DNA from: Mucilaginibacter empetricola
GTDB taxonomy: Bacteria > Bacteroidota > Bacteroidia > Sphingobacteriales > Sphingobacteriaceae
Reading direction: 5' to 3'
DNA length: 64,000 nt
NCBI RefSeq assembly: GCF_024808665.1
Contig: NZ_JANUBZ010000014.1
Location: forward strand, 50,528 to 114,527
The position numbers and the translations under genes were made by a program. The notes beneath the pieces were generated by a model, which did no database searches, was not told where the DNA came from, and saw only the letters and a list, made by a program, of their open reading frames with translations. Each line of letters opens with the position of its first letter. Positions within the stretch are counted from its first letter, which is position 1. This document shows, piece by piece, positions 51,044-59,681 of the stretch.

Positions 51044-51967
51044 ATGATTAAACAACTACAAAAATTATTATTTGCCGTAGTATTTCTATTTTGTACCTCC
51101 AGTGCCTTTTGCCAAACCGGTACTATGCCCGGCCCCGACGATGGCACCAGCAAAACCAAAAACGATGACAAAAACGACGACGGCTCCTCGTCCTTTAAAT
51201 TTGGTGTAAGCTATGTAAGCAACAGCGTTTTTATGGGTCGATCAGATACCGTGCGTACACCTATGCTGGTTCCAGAGTTAAAGTATACTTTAAAGAACGG
51301 TATTTACTTTTCGAGCTCCGCTGATTATATACCCGGCAAAAAGAAAAAACGACTTGACGGTGGCGACCTGGCCACAGGTTATGATTTTGATATTACCGAC
51401 GATTTGTCAGCGGGTGCATCGTTCACTAAAATGTTTTATAGCTCAACCAGTACGCAAATATCTTCATCAATAAGCAGCACGTTTAATGGCAATTTAACTT
51501 ATGATATAGGCACTATTCTGAGCCCATCGTTAAGTGTTGATTATAATCTCAACAAGCAGGGCATCGGTAACGACGTTTTTGTAAACCTGGGCATAGCGCA
51601 TGATTTTATTACCGTGGGTGTATTTGGACAAAACGATATTTTTTTGATCTCGCCAACAGCAACAGTAAACACCGGTACACAAAATTTTTATGATGCTTAT
51701 TTAACCAAAAAGAAGCAACTTAAAACTGCCAAACGTACCGCGGCTCAAAACGCGCTGATTGACTCTTACATCAGCAAACTGGGCGAATTTGAGATGCTCG
51801 ATTATGAATTTTCGGCACCTTTAGAGTATAAAACGGGGCATTTTATTTTTCAGTTTACGCCAACCTATGCAATAGTTGAAAACCAGCTACCCAAAACTGT
51901 TCAGGCAAAAATATCAAACCAGGCATCCATATTTTACTTTGAAACAGGTGTATTTTTGAAGTTTTAA
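51044..51967 (+). CDS. Outer-membrane beta-barrel-like protein
   Basis: A 307-residue protein with signal peptide (MIKQLQKLLFAVVFLFCTSS then AFCQTG), an acidic Asp/Lys-rich linker (about residues 30-45), then beta-strand pattern with alternating aromatics (KFGVSYVSNSVFMGRSDTV, GIYFSSSADYIPG, LEYKTGHFIFQFTPTY) and a C-terminal Phe (FETGVFLKF). This suits an outer-membrane barrel. A possible role is undetermined. A perfect 13-bp hairpin follows at 52009-52044. Confidence 0.75.
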   Translation: MIKQLQKLLFAVVFLFCTSSAFCQTGTMPGPDDGTSKTKNDDKNDDGSSSFKFGVSYVSNSVFMGRSDTVRTPMLVPELKYTLKNGIYFSSSADYIPGKKKKRLDGGDLATGYDFDITDDLSAGASFTKMFYSSTSTQISSSISSTFNGNLTYDIGTILSPSLSVDYNLNKQGIGNDVFVNLGIAHDFITVGVFGQNDIFLISPTATVNTGTQNFYDAYLTKKKQLKTAKRTAAQNALIDSYISKLGEFEMLDYEFSAPLEYKTGHFIFQFTPTYAIVENQLPKTVQAKISNQASIFYFETGVFLKF

Positions 51968-52008
51968 TTTTGTGTAGAGTGCCCCGCATTTTCGTATCCG
52001 CATTTGCT

Positions 52009-52046
52009 GCCCGTCTTTTTATAGTTCGTCGTAAAAAGACGGGCGG
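52009..52046 (+). terminator. Hairpin after the barrel gene
   Basis: GCCCGTCTTTTTA and TAAAAAGACGGGC pair perfectly over 13 bp with a 10-base loop; GGGTTTGTTG follows, so the T-run is short. Confidence 0.55.
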
Positions 52047-52129
52047 GTTTGTTGTTAGCGATTACAGATAGAATGTATAAAATAGCATCATTTAAAACAA
52101 TTTACCTTATTACTGCTTAAATTTGTATC

Positions 52130-52465
52130 ATGAAAGCCGGAGATAAGGTAATTTGCATTAACGATAAGATCGATCCCGAAAAGAGCGCCGAGATACGTCA
52201 GGATTTTGAGATATGGATAACCCGCGATAAGGAATACACCATCCGCGAAATACTGGACAATAATGGAATCGTTGCTGGCGTATTGCTGGAAGAGGTGCAC
52301 AACTTCCCCAAGTTTTTTAAGCTAATAAATCGTTTTCAGGAACCAGCTTTTGCTCAATGGCGTTTCCGCAAGCTAAAATATGCCGATACCCCGGCCGAGG
52401 CTAAGAGCGAAGTAGAAGAACTGATTGAAGAGCTAAAAGAACCGGTAAAAATAGAACGCAAATAA
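52130..52465 (+). CDS. Small SH3-like protein, unrecognised
   Basis: A 111-residue soluble protein. The first half shows a compact beta fold (MKAGDKVICINDKIDPEKSA, EIWITRDKEYTIREILDNNG), as in small KOW/SH3-like modules, and the second half is charged helix (SEVEELIEELKEPVKIE). Its start is directly preceded by AT-rich promoter-like sequence. It is followed by the YodC-like gene after 7 bases, so the two are cotranscribed. I know no function. Confidence 0.65.
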   Translation: MKAGDKVICINDKIDPEKSAEIRQDFEIWITRDKEYTIREILDNNGIVAGVLLEEVHNFPKFFKLINRFQEPAFAQWRFRKLKYADTPAEAKSEVEELIEELKEPVKIERK

Positions 52466-52472
52466 ATATATT

Positions 52473-52676
52473 ATGGAAAAGAAATTTCAATTAGGCGATG
52501 TAGTAGTAATGATAGCCGATGGACCAAAAATGGCAATTGAAGGCTACGCTCTTAATGACGATAACACCGAAAGTGACGAATATGTAAGCGTTGTATTTTA
52601 TACCGGCGATAGCTTTAAGCGCGATACTTTTCATCAGGACTTGCTGCTGTTTATTGATGAGGTAGAGGGGGCGTGA
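52473..52676 (+). CDS. YodC-family (DUF2158) protein
   Basis: A 67-residue protein starting MEKKFQLGDVVVMIADGPKM, the hallmark of DUF2158/YodC: a small beta barrel with G-D-V-V-x-x-x-x-G-P-x-M. Family function is unknown. Seven bases separate it from the gene at 52130; no clear terminator follows, though the sequence turns AT-rich. Cytoplasmic. Confidence 0.8.
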   Translation: MEKKFQLGDVVVMIADGPKMAIEGYALNDDNTESDEYVSVVFYTGDSFKRDTFHQDLLLFIDEVEGA

Positions 52677-52831
52677 AACAAAAAAAACCGTCATTTATAA
52701 CGAGTGCTAATTGGAAATGAAGGAATGCTCTTTCCTGGGTGAGTCTATTGTCAAAATGACAAATTCTGACTTTCAGCGCTTCCGCACTTGCCTACTTATG
52801 CGCATATTTGCACATACGCATATCTAACATC

Positions 52832-54532
52832 ATGATCCACAAAAAAACAAGAACATATATCCCCGCCGACATCGAAATTAAATGGGAAAACCTGGAACCA
52901 TTTTTCAAAGAGCTGCGCGACCGTCCCATTAACTCGGTTGAAGAACTGGAAAAATGGCTGCATAACCGCAGCGAACTGGAAGCGGCCGTTGAGGAAGATT
53001 TTGCCTGGCGCTATATCCGCATGACCTGTGATACTACCAGCGAAGAATTGCTGCAAAGCTTTCAATATTTTGCTACCGAAATTGAACCCCAGATTGCCCC
53101 ATACAGCAACGAGCTAAATAAAAAACTGGTTGCCAGCGAATGGATGGATAAACTTGATAACCAAAAATATTTCATCTACCTGCGTGGCATAAAAAAAGCA
53201 TTGGAATTATTCCGCGAAGAAAACATAGCCATACAAACCGAAATACAGGTAGAACAACAAAAATATCAGTCGATAACCGGATCAATGTCTGTTCATATTG
53301 ACAATAAGGAGTTTACGTTGGAGCAAGCTTCTGTATTTTTAAAAGATACCAACCGCAGCAAAAGACAAGAGGTTTGGGAAAAGATAACGGCCCGTCGCTT
53401 GCAGGATAAAGTGCAGCTAAACGAGCTGTTCGATTTACTGCGTGGCCTGCGCCATAAAGTAGCATTGAACGCCGGTTTTGAAAACTTTCGCGATTATATG
53501 TTCCAGGCGCTGGGCAGGTTTGACTATACCCCGCAGGACTGTTACGCTTTTCATGAAGCTATTGAAAAAGAGATTGTGCCTATTTTACGTCAGCAGGCTG
53601 AAAAACGCCGTGAGGCATTACAACTGGATGCTTTAAAGCCATGGGATATGGATGTGGATATATCCGGTAAACCAGCATTGAAACCATTTAACAGTGGGAC
53701 TGAGTTGATCGATAAATCTATCCAATGCTTTACAAATATCAGCACCTATTTAGGCGAGCGCTTGGAGATTATGAAAGAGAATAGTCTGTTTGATGTGGAG
53801 AGTCGCAAAGGCAAAGCACCAGGCGGTTATAACTATCCGCTATCAGAAACAGGTGCACCGTTTATCTTCATGAATTCGGCCAATACGTTTCGTGATTTAA
53901 CTACCATGGTACACGAAGGCGGTCATGCGGTACACACCTTTTTAACGGCCGACCTCGAGCTTAACGATTTTAAACATTGTCCAAGTGAAGTAGCTGAATT
54001 AGCATCTATGAGTATGGAGCTGGTCAGTATGGATAACTGGGATGTTTATTTTGATAATGAGGAAGATTTGAAACGTGCCAAACGCGATCAACTGGTTGAT
54101 GTTTTAAAAACCCTGCCCTGGGTTGCCGTTGTAGATCAATTTCAACATTGGATTTATACCAACCCTGGCCATATCGATGCCGAGCGTACAGCCGCCTGGA
54201 TACAGATTTACGAGCCATTTGGCGCGGGCTTTGCAGATTGGAGCGAACATCCCGAAGCCGAAGCCAACCTATGGCAAAAACAACTGCACATTTTTGAAGT
54301 GCCGTTTTATTACATAGAGTATGGCATGGCTCAACTGGGTGCCATTGCTGTTTGGAAAAACTATAAAGAAAATCCACAAAAAGGATTACAGCAATACCTG
54401 GATGCCCTGAAATTAGGTTATACTAAAACCATTAAAGAGATTTACGAAACCGCAGGCATCAAATTTGACTTCAGCGCAGCCTACGTTAAAGAGTTGGCAG
54501 CCTTTGTTAAAAGCGAACTGGAGAAATTGTAG
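52832..54532 (+). CDS. M3 family oligoendopeptidase
   Basis: A 566-residue cytoplasmic zinc metallopeptidase. The HEGGHAVHTF motif (HExxH, about residue 361 from this start) plus downstream Glu in ASMSMELVSMD supply the zinc ligands, as in oligoendopeptidase F (PepF) proteins. The start is taken at the ATG at 52832 (MIHKKTRTYIPADIEIKWEN); the frame reaches back to 52808 but that region holds -7-like CATATTTG. It degrades short peptides. Monocistronic; a bidirectional hairpin follows. Confidence 0.92.
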   Translation: MIHKKTRTYIPADIEIKWENLEPFFKELRDRPINSVEELEKWLHNRSELEAAVEEDFAWRYIRMTCDTTSEELLQSFQYFATEIEPQIAPYSNELNKKLVASEWMDKLDNQKYFIYLRGIKKALELFREENIAIQTEIQVEQQKYQSITGSMSVHIDNKEFTLEQASVFLKDTNRSKRQEVWEKITARRLQDKVQLNELFDLLRGLRHKVALNAGFENFRDYMFQALGRFDYTPQDCYAFHEAIEKEIVPILRQQAEKRREALQLDALKPWDMDVDISGKPALKPFNSGTELIDKSIQCFTNISTYLGERLEIMKENSLFDVESRKGKAPGGYNYPLSETGAPFIFMNSANTFRDLTTMVHEGGHAVHTFLTADLELNDFKHCPSEVAELASMSMELVSMDNWDVYFDNEEDLKRAKRDQLVDVLKTLPWVAVVDQFQHWIYTNPGHIDAERTAAWIQIYEPFGAGFADWSEHPEAEANLWQKQLHIFEVPFYYIEYGMAQLGAIAVWKNYKENPQKGLQQYLDALKLGYTKTIKEIYETAGIKFDFSAAYVKELAAFVKSELEKL

Positions 54533-54551
54533 TTGAGCCGAGGCTCTATAC

Positions 54552-54599
54552 AAAAAAAAATCAGCCTGCACCCTGCCGAAATAGCAAGGTACAGGCTGA
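54552..54599 (-). terminator. Rho-independent terminator between convergent genes
   Basis: TCAGCCTG and CAGGCTGA form the base of a stem (54561-54599) extended by ACC/GGT. On the minus strand TTTTTTTTT follows, so it ends the leftward gene at 54616. Confidence 0.8.
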
Positions 54600-54615
54600 A
54601 ATAAATTTCGGCTTC

Positions 54616-55080
54616 TTACACCTTATGCATACCGGGCTTATAATTACCACCCTGCACTCTGAAAGCAATATTGAGGCGGTTAAAGTTATTAATTCCAATA
54701 ACCACCAGGGTTAAATCAACCAGTTCCGTTTCTGAAAACTGCTCGAGGGACTCGTTATAAACTTGGTCGGGCACATTGTTGTCGGTTAATTTGTTAACCG
54801 CTTCGGCCCAGGCAAAGGCGGCTCGCTCGCGCTTAGTATAAACATTGGTTTCGCGCCAGGCATCCAGCATATACAGGCGTTGTTCGGTTTCACCGGCTGC
54901 CCGCAAGTCTTTTGAGTGCATATCCAGGCAATAAGCGCAACCGTTAATTTGCGATACCCTGAATGATATTAATTCCTGAAGCGACACCTCGATAGATGAC
55001 TTTGCCAGCACAGCTGATAAACTGAATAAAGGCTGTATACTGTTATACCCTTTTTCGTACGGATTGATTCGTTGTTCCAT
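54616..55080 (-). CDS. AhpD-like carboxymuconolactone decarboxylase family protein
   Basis: A 154-residue protein from the ATG at 55080 (MEQRINPYEKGYNSIQPLFS); the longer frame to 55125 adds 15 residues that lack support. The signature FRVSQINGCAYCLDMHSKDL carries Cys-x2-Cys-x3-His of the AhpD/CMD family, used for peroxide reduction by redox-active Cys pairs. Probably an alkylhydroperoxidase-like protein. It lies downstream of the QorB-like gene on the same strand (about 90 bases apart). Confidence 0.9.
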   Translation of the reverse strand: MEQRINPYEKGYNSIQPLFSLSAVLAKSSIEVSLQELISFRVSQINGCAYCLDMHSKDLRAAGETEQRLYMLDAWRETNVYTKRERAAFAWAEAVNKLTDNNVPDQVYNESLEQFSETELVDLTLVVIGINNFNRLNIAFRVQGGNYKPGMHKV

Positions 55081-55169
55081 TTTTCTGATATTAAGTTTTT
55101 GAATTATGCCGCAATGACGACCCAACTTTCAGAAACTGGACAAATCAATAAATATTTATAATCTCGTCC

Positions 55170-56051
55170 TTACTTTTTATAAACCGCGCTTAAAAACGCT
55201 GCAACAGTTAGAGGCTTACGGCCCAAAATGATTTCCAGATTAGTAGTCACATTTTCAAACTCGCCCTGCGCACCGGCTTGCGAAAAGCTTGCAAAAAGGC
55301 CAATATATTCTGCCGGTACACCTGCTTTAGTAAGGGCAGCATCAAATTCAGCCACTGATGGTGAAACATAATTGATCTTCTCACTGGTAATATCGCCGAT
55401 AATATCAGCAACCTGCTGCCATGATAATGCTTCCGGGCCACCAAGCTCAATGCTTTGGTTATTGTATTTCCCGGTTGTATCCAGCAATACGTTTGCTCCT
55501 GCTTCGGCCTGATCGGTACGCACGGCGTAGGCTGTTTTACCATCGCCAGCAGGTAGGTAGATAGTTTTGGTGTGAAGCACCTGCTCGCCTGCAAAAATGG
55601 GGACCATATCGGCATAAATACCGTGTTGCAGTATGGTATAAGTTAAACCCGATGCCTTTAGCTTTGCCTCTGTATTTAAATGGCCGGCAGCCACAAATGC
55701 TATGGGTGACGAATCTGTTTCGTTTTTACGCTGATAGCTGGTATACACCACATGCTTTACTCCTGCTTCTTTAGCGGCATTTACCACGTTGTCTTGCTGT
55801 TTAATACGATTGTGCAGGTCATTGCCCGATACCATGTACACTTTATCAATACCTTTGAATGCACTTACAAGCGAAGCATAGTCGCCGTAATCACCAATGT
55901 GTACAGTAACACCTTGTGCTTTAAGATTGGCCGCTTTGGCAGCGTCACGGGCTAATATGTGGATATTGCTTGCTGCTGTTTTTTTAAGCAGACTTTCGGT
56001 TACCGCCTTGCCTAATTGGCCGGTGGCTCCTGTTACTAAAATATTGCTCAT
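55170..56051 (-). CDS. qorB: NAD(P)H-binding quinone oxidoreductase (QorB-like, NmrA family)
   Basis: A 293-residue atypical short-chain reductase: SNILVTGATGQLGKAV at the start (Gly-x2-Gly-x2-Gly Rossmann motif), VYTSYQRK and AGDGKTAYAVRTDQAEA, LSWQQVADIIGDITSEKINY. It resembles E. coli QorB (YtfG), which reduces quinones with NADPH. Its neighbour is a divergent HxlR regulator, as QorR (YtfH) is to qorB in E. coli. A 36-base dyad lies in the shared gap. Cytoplasmic. Confidence 0.85.
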   Translation of the reverse strand: MSNILVTGATGQLGKAVTESLLKKTAASNIHILARDAAKAANLKAQGVTVHIGDYGDYASLVSAFKGIDKVYMVSGNDLHNRIKQQDNVVNAAKEAGVKHVVYTSYQRKNETDSSPIAFVAAGHLNTEAKLKASGLTYTILQHGIYADMVPIFAGEQVLHTKTIYLPAGDGKTAYAVRTDQAEAGANVLLDTTGKYNNQSIELGGPEALSWQQVADIIGDITSEKINYVSPSVAEFDAALTKAGVPAEYIGLFASFSQAGAQGEFENVTTNLEIILGRKPLTVAAFLSAVYKK

Positions 56052-56065
56052 TTTTTAATTTTTTA

Positions 56066-56101
56066 TTAACTCCAATCTTTTACTTACTTTTGGAGAGTTA
56101 A
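56066..56101. promoter_or_regulatory. Dyad in the qorB/qorR intergenic region (candidate operator)
   Basis: TTAACTCCAA (56066) and TTGGAGAGTTAA (to 56101) form an imperfect dyad with a spacer of about 14 bases. It overlaps TACTTTTG (56085-56092), a perfect -7 box reading toward qorR. Sits 15 bases before the qorB ATG. Confidence 0.5.
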
Positions 56102-56189
56102 AGGTAAATAGTAACTGTTAAACAAACAAGAAGGCACTTGTAAATCAGTCGCTTACCCCGAAGTAACTAATGCTGAATAACAGACAATT

Positions 56190-56561
56190 ATGATTGCAGA
56201 AAATTATAAAAATTACGCTCTGGTGGATGATTGCCCCGTTAGAAACGTGTTGGACAGGGTGGGCGATAAGTGGTCCATCCTTATTATATCCATTTTAGGC
56301 GAGTGTGGAACGTTACGCTTTAATGAGTTGAATAGCCTTATTGGCAATATATCGCAAAAGATGCTTACCGTTACCCTAAAAACGCTGGAAGCCGACGGAC
56401 TGATAGCTCGCAAAATGTATCCCCAAATTCCACCAAAGGTAGAGTACAGCCTCACCCTGATGGGCCAAAGCCTGCTACCCGCAATTGATGGTCTTACCCA
56501 ATGGGCAAAGGAAAATATGCCTGCTATTTTGGATTCGAGAGCGAAGTATAAAATGGTATAA
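56190..56561 (+). CDS. qorR: HxlR-family transcriptional regulator (QorR-like)
   Basis: A 123-residue winged-helix regulator of the HxlR family. It starts MIAENYKNYALVDDCPVRNV, with the conserved single Cys15 that senses thiol or quinone oxidation in QorR/HypR relatives, followed by KWSILIISILGE and the wing (LTVTLKTLEADGLIARKMYP). Divergent from qorB, so probably represses qorB and itself through the dyad between them; oxidation of Cys15 would release it. This is inferred from the YtfG/YtfH pair. Confidence 0.9.
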   Translation: MIAENYKNYALVDDCPVRNVLDRVGDKWSILIISILGECGTLRFNELNSLIGNISQKMLTVTLKTLEADGLIARKMYPQIPPKVEYSLTLMGQSLLPAIDGLTQWAKENMPAILDSRAKYKMV

Positions 56562-56590
56562 GTAAACTATTGCTTCATTAGGCGTGGGAA

Positions 56591-57778
56591 TCAGCTATAA
56601 AACGCTATCGCCTCTAAAATAACCTCACAAGCTTTTTCAATTTCTTTTCGGGTGATGATCAGCGGCGGGGCTATACGCATAGAGTTGCTGCAGTGTAAAA
56701 ACCAATCTGTAATCACGCCGTTTTCAATACAGCGGTCAATTATTTTCTTGTTGAGGTCGAAGTTGTCCAGCTCAAGAGCCAGCATCAATCCTTTGCCTCT
56801 TATTTGTTTGATGGCAGGATGTGCCAGCAATTTGCGGAACAATGCTTCCTTTTCGGCAACGGCATCCAAAAGCTTTTCATCCAACAAAACCTCCAGCGCA
56901 GCCAACCCTGCTGCACAACACACCGGGTGACCGCCAAATGTGGTGATGTGCCCCAGTATAGGATTATCTTTCAATGCATCCATTATATTGTGTGAGGCAA
57001 TGAATGCGCCAACCGGCATACCACCACCCAGGGCTTTAGCCAGCAGCAAGATATCAGGCACTATATCGAAATGTTCAAAAGCAAACAGCTTGCCGGTACG
57101 GCCAAAAGCAGCCTGGATTTCATCTAATATCAGTAATGTTCCGGTCTGTGTACAACGTGCCCTTAAGGCTTTCATATAGGCAGCATCGGGCACACGAATA
57201 CCGGCTTCACCTTGTACGGTTTCAATAATAACACAGGCGGTCTCAGTTGTGATCAGTTCCAGATCATCTAAATTATTAAAGTTGATAAAATTCACCCCCG
57301 GCAATAGTGGGCGATAAGCCTGTTTAAATTCCTCATTACCCATTACGCTGAGCGCGCCATGCGTGCTGCCATGGTACGAGTTGTGACACGCAATTATTTG
57401 CTGCCTTTCCGTAAAGCGTTTGGCCAATTTTAATGCCCCCTCAACCGCCTCGGCACCCGAATTGGTAAAATAAACGGATTGCAGGTTGGCCGGCAATAGT
57501 GATATTAGCTTTTCGGCAAAGCGTACTTGTGGGGTTTGCACGTATTCGCCGTAAACCATTAGGTGCATGTATTTGTCCAGCTGATCTTTTATGGCATTGA
57601 TAACATAAGGATTGCTGTGCCCAAGGTTGCTTACGCCAATGCCCGATATAAGATCGATAAACGCCTTTCCATCTTTATTGTACATGTAAACACCTTCGGC
57701 ACGTTCAAACTCAAGCAACAAAGGGAAATTGGTAGTTTGGGCATTATTGGCTAAAAATAACTGGCGCAGTGTTGGCAT
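56591..57778 (-). CDS. Class III aminotransferase
   Basis: A 395-residue PLP-dependent fold-I aminotransferase of subgroup II. PLP-binding features: SGAEAVEGALKLAKRFT (phosphate-binding), LILDEIQAAFGRTGKLFAFE with the Asp, and the Schiff-base Lys in LLLAKALGGGMPVGAF (about residue 250). It resembles 4-aminobutyrate/acetylornithine or aspartate aminotransferase family members. The ATG at 57778 (MPTLRQLFLANNAQTTNFPL) fits. Whether it acts in arginine, polyamine or GABA metabolism is unresolved; aguAB lie elsewhere in the window. Confidence 0.9.
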   Translation of the reverse strand: MPTLRQLFLANNAQTTNFPLLLEFERAEGVYMYNKDGKAFIDLISGIGVSNLGHSNPYVINAIKDQLDKYMHLMVYGEYVQTPQVRFAEKLISLLPANLQSVYFTNSGAEAVEGALKLAKRFTERQQIIACHNSYHGSTHGALSVMGNEEFKQAYRPLLPGVNFINFNNLDDLELITTETACVIIETVQGEAGIRVPDAAYMKALRARCTQTGTLLILDEIQAAFGRTGKLFAFEHFDIVPDILLLAKALGGGMPVGAFIASHNIMDALKDNPILGHITTFGGHPVCCAAGLAALEVLLDEKLLDAVAEKEALFRKLLAHPAIKQIRGKGLMLALELDNFDLNKKIIDRCIENGVITDWFLHCSNSMRIAPPLIITRKEIEKACEVILEAIAFYS

Positions 57779-57887
57779 GCCGCAAAGTTATTTAAAAAGT
57801 TGGAGGATTTGGGGAAGTAAAGGGAGGAGCTGACTTGGAAAGTTAAAAACAAAAAAATCTAATATTGGTAGCTGTTGGGATTGAAAT

Positions 57888-58979
57888 TTAGATTTTAACC
57901 AACTTAACTTTTGTGGGCAAAAAGACCTTTAAATAATTTAATGTAGCTGTGGTTTCATCTATTATTTCTTTATTCGAGTTCCTTTTGTGCTTCAAATCTT
58001 TAATTCTCATTTGATTCCAATTGTATATGTCATTAAAATACTCAATAGAAAAAACCCCAAGCTTTCTTTTATATATCGGATGCTTCAATATGAAATCTGA
58101 CAAATGGTTATCATCTTCAAAATCGGGGTAAACAGTTTTTAAACATTTAGAATGCCCAATGTAAAAACCATATGGCGGATATAAGTAAGGGAAGCTTTCG
58201 GTGTTGTCACCTTGTTTATACCATATTTCAGCTTCCTCATATTGCATGAATTTTTGACAAATTTCACAAACAACAGTGTGATTATTTGCCAGTTTTTTTT
58301 TGATTGGAAAAATAAAGACAGTATGGACGTTATGAATAAATATTTTTACTTTTTCTTTTAGTGGTTGACCCAATGTCTGATTTGCAAGAAACGTAATCAA
58401 AGTAATACTGATTAATATTGCTATTCCGGCTATTATTAGCATCCAATACCAAATTAATCCAAGAACAATTATGGTTCCTATAAATTGCAAGCAAAAACCT
58501 ATTAATATTGATAAGGAACCAACTACACCTAAAAACGTCATGACATTATCTTTCAAATGATCCTGTATCGCTAAATCGCCTGCTGTATATCTTAAATGAA
58601 TACTTTTAATAGGCTCCATTTTATTTGATAAATCAGCACCTGCCAATAATATCGCACCTATAATTTCAAAAAAAGCCCCCAATAATAATATGATGGATCC
58701 CATTTTCGACAAACGAGTGCCATGATTATTATTTTTAATAAAACTGCTATATAAGTCGGTGAGAGATTTTTGCTTGTTTTCCTCAAGCAATAAATTATTT
58801 TCAAATCTCTTTTGAACTGAGGTTATCTGATTTAATGTCCGTTTAAGCGAATCATTTTCACGACGAAGTTTGATTATTGCCTCATTTTGCGAAATGGTCT
58901 TACTTTTTACAGCACTTGCAAAATTTGAAGTTAGCACTAATAGGACCCCAAAAACGACTATAAGAAGCTTGTAATGCAT
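57888..58979 (-). CDS. Unrecognised membrane protein with C-terminal zinc-like cysteines
   Basis: A 363-residue protein. N-terminal signal/anchor (MHYKLLIVVFGVLLVLTSNF), a coiled-coil (IIKLRRENDSLKRTLNQITS, residues about 35-70), then three membrane segments (MGSIILLLGAFFEIIGAILL, MTFLGVVGSLSILIGFCLQF, LGLIWYWMLIIAGIAILISI). The cytoplasmic tail contains CEICQKFM and a later His/Cys pair (GHSKCLK), consistent with a small zinc fold. Codon use is markedly AT-rich compared with both flanks, suggesting acquisition. No family recognised; single gene between aminotransferase and the sigma-factor group. Confidence 0.65.
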   Translation of the reverse strand: MHYKLLIVVFGVLLVLTSNFASAVKSKTISQNEAIIKLRRENDSLKRTLNQITSVQKRFENNLLLEENKQKSLTDLYSSFIKNNNHGTRLSKMGSIILLLGAFFEIIGAILLAGADLSNKMEPIKSIHLRYTAGDLAIQDHLKDNVMTFLGVVGSLSILIGFCLQFIGTIIVLGLIWYWMLIIAGIAILISITLITFLANQTLGQPLKEKVKIFIHNVHTVFIFPIKKKLANNHTVVCEICQKFMQYEEAEIWYKQGDNTESFPYLYPPYGFYIGHSKCLKTVYPDFEDDNHLSDFILKHPIYKRKLGVFSIEYFNDIYNWNQMRIKDLKHKRNSNKEIIDETTATLNYLKVFLPTKVKLVKI

Positions 58980-59192
58980 ACAATATCGTTACTAATAATT
59001 AATTGTTATTTAATATCATAAAGATAAAAAAAGGCAATGATTACTGCTAATTATTTTAGTAATTTATTGGTTTGAATGAAGATGAACGAAAGGAATGAGT
59101 TGGCATTTTGGGGTAAGATTTGCTAACAGTTTTTGTAATGATACAAAAACATCAACTTCTCAAGTATAAGCACTTTTAATCCTCGCCCAAAC

Positions 59193-59678
59193 TTAATTCC
59201 CCGCTCTCACACTTCGCTCGCTGAGTTGGCGCAGCACCTCATCATTAAATTCGCGTTCGCTTTTGTAAAGCGCGCTTACTTTTTCGGGTGGCAGTATTTT
59301 ATAAAACTCATCGGTATAGCGCTTCCTTATTTCAACCAGTTGTGCATCGTATTCCAGCTCTTTGTTTACCTGTTCTTTATCACTTGGGGTGTTAACAGAG
59401 TTATTTTGGCGCTTGGCTATCCTTACGGCAGTTAAATCCTGCACATATTGATGATACAGGGGCCAAAAGGCTTTTGCTTGATCGGGTGTAAGGTTTAGTC
59501 GTTGTCCTATGTAGTTTTCTTTAACCATTTCAATTTTACGCCCGGCGTTGGGTCTTGGTCTGAAAGGTTCGTTCCGTTGGATGGGGCGCGCGCGAAACTG
59601 ACCAAAACTGGTGTTCGCTATGCCGGTAAGGAACAAAAAACATAAAACAATTCTTATAATTAACTTAGTCATTATCAA
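59193..59678 (-). CDS. Periplasmic Spy/CpxP-like protein
   Basis: A 161-residue exported protein with signal peptide (LIIRIVLCFLFLTGIANTS) and a helical, basic mature part. LNLTPDQAKAFWPLYHQYVQ resembles the helical LTxxQ segment of Spy/CpxP and zinc-resistance proteins, and KRYTDEFYKILPPEKVSALY repeats the pattern. Such proteins bind unfolded envelope proteins or metals. It is followed upstream by the repeat-rich protein at 59682 and the sigma factor, all leftward; in Bacteroidota this order (ECF sigma, partner, Spy-like) is common. The M at codon 3 is an alternative start. Confidence 0.75.
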   Translation of the reverse strand: MIMTKLIIRIVLCFLFLTGIANTSFGQFRARPIQRNEPFRPRPNAGRKIEMVKENYIGQRLNLTPDQAKAFWPLYHQYVQDLTAVRIAKRQNNSVNTPSDKEQVNKELEYDAQLVEIRKRYTDEFYKILPPEKVSALYKSEREFNDEVLRQLSERSVRAGN

Positions 59679-59681
59679 ATA

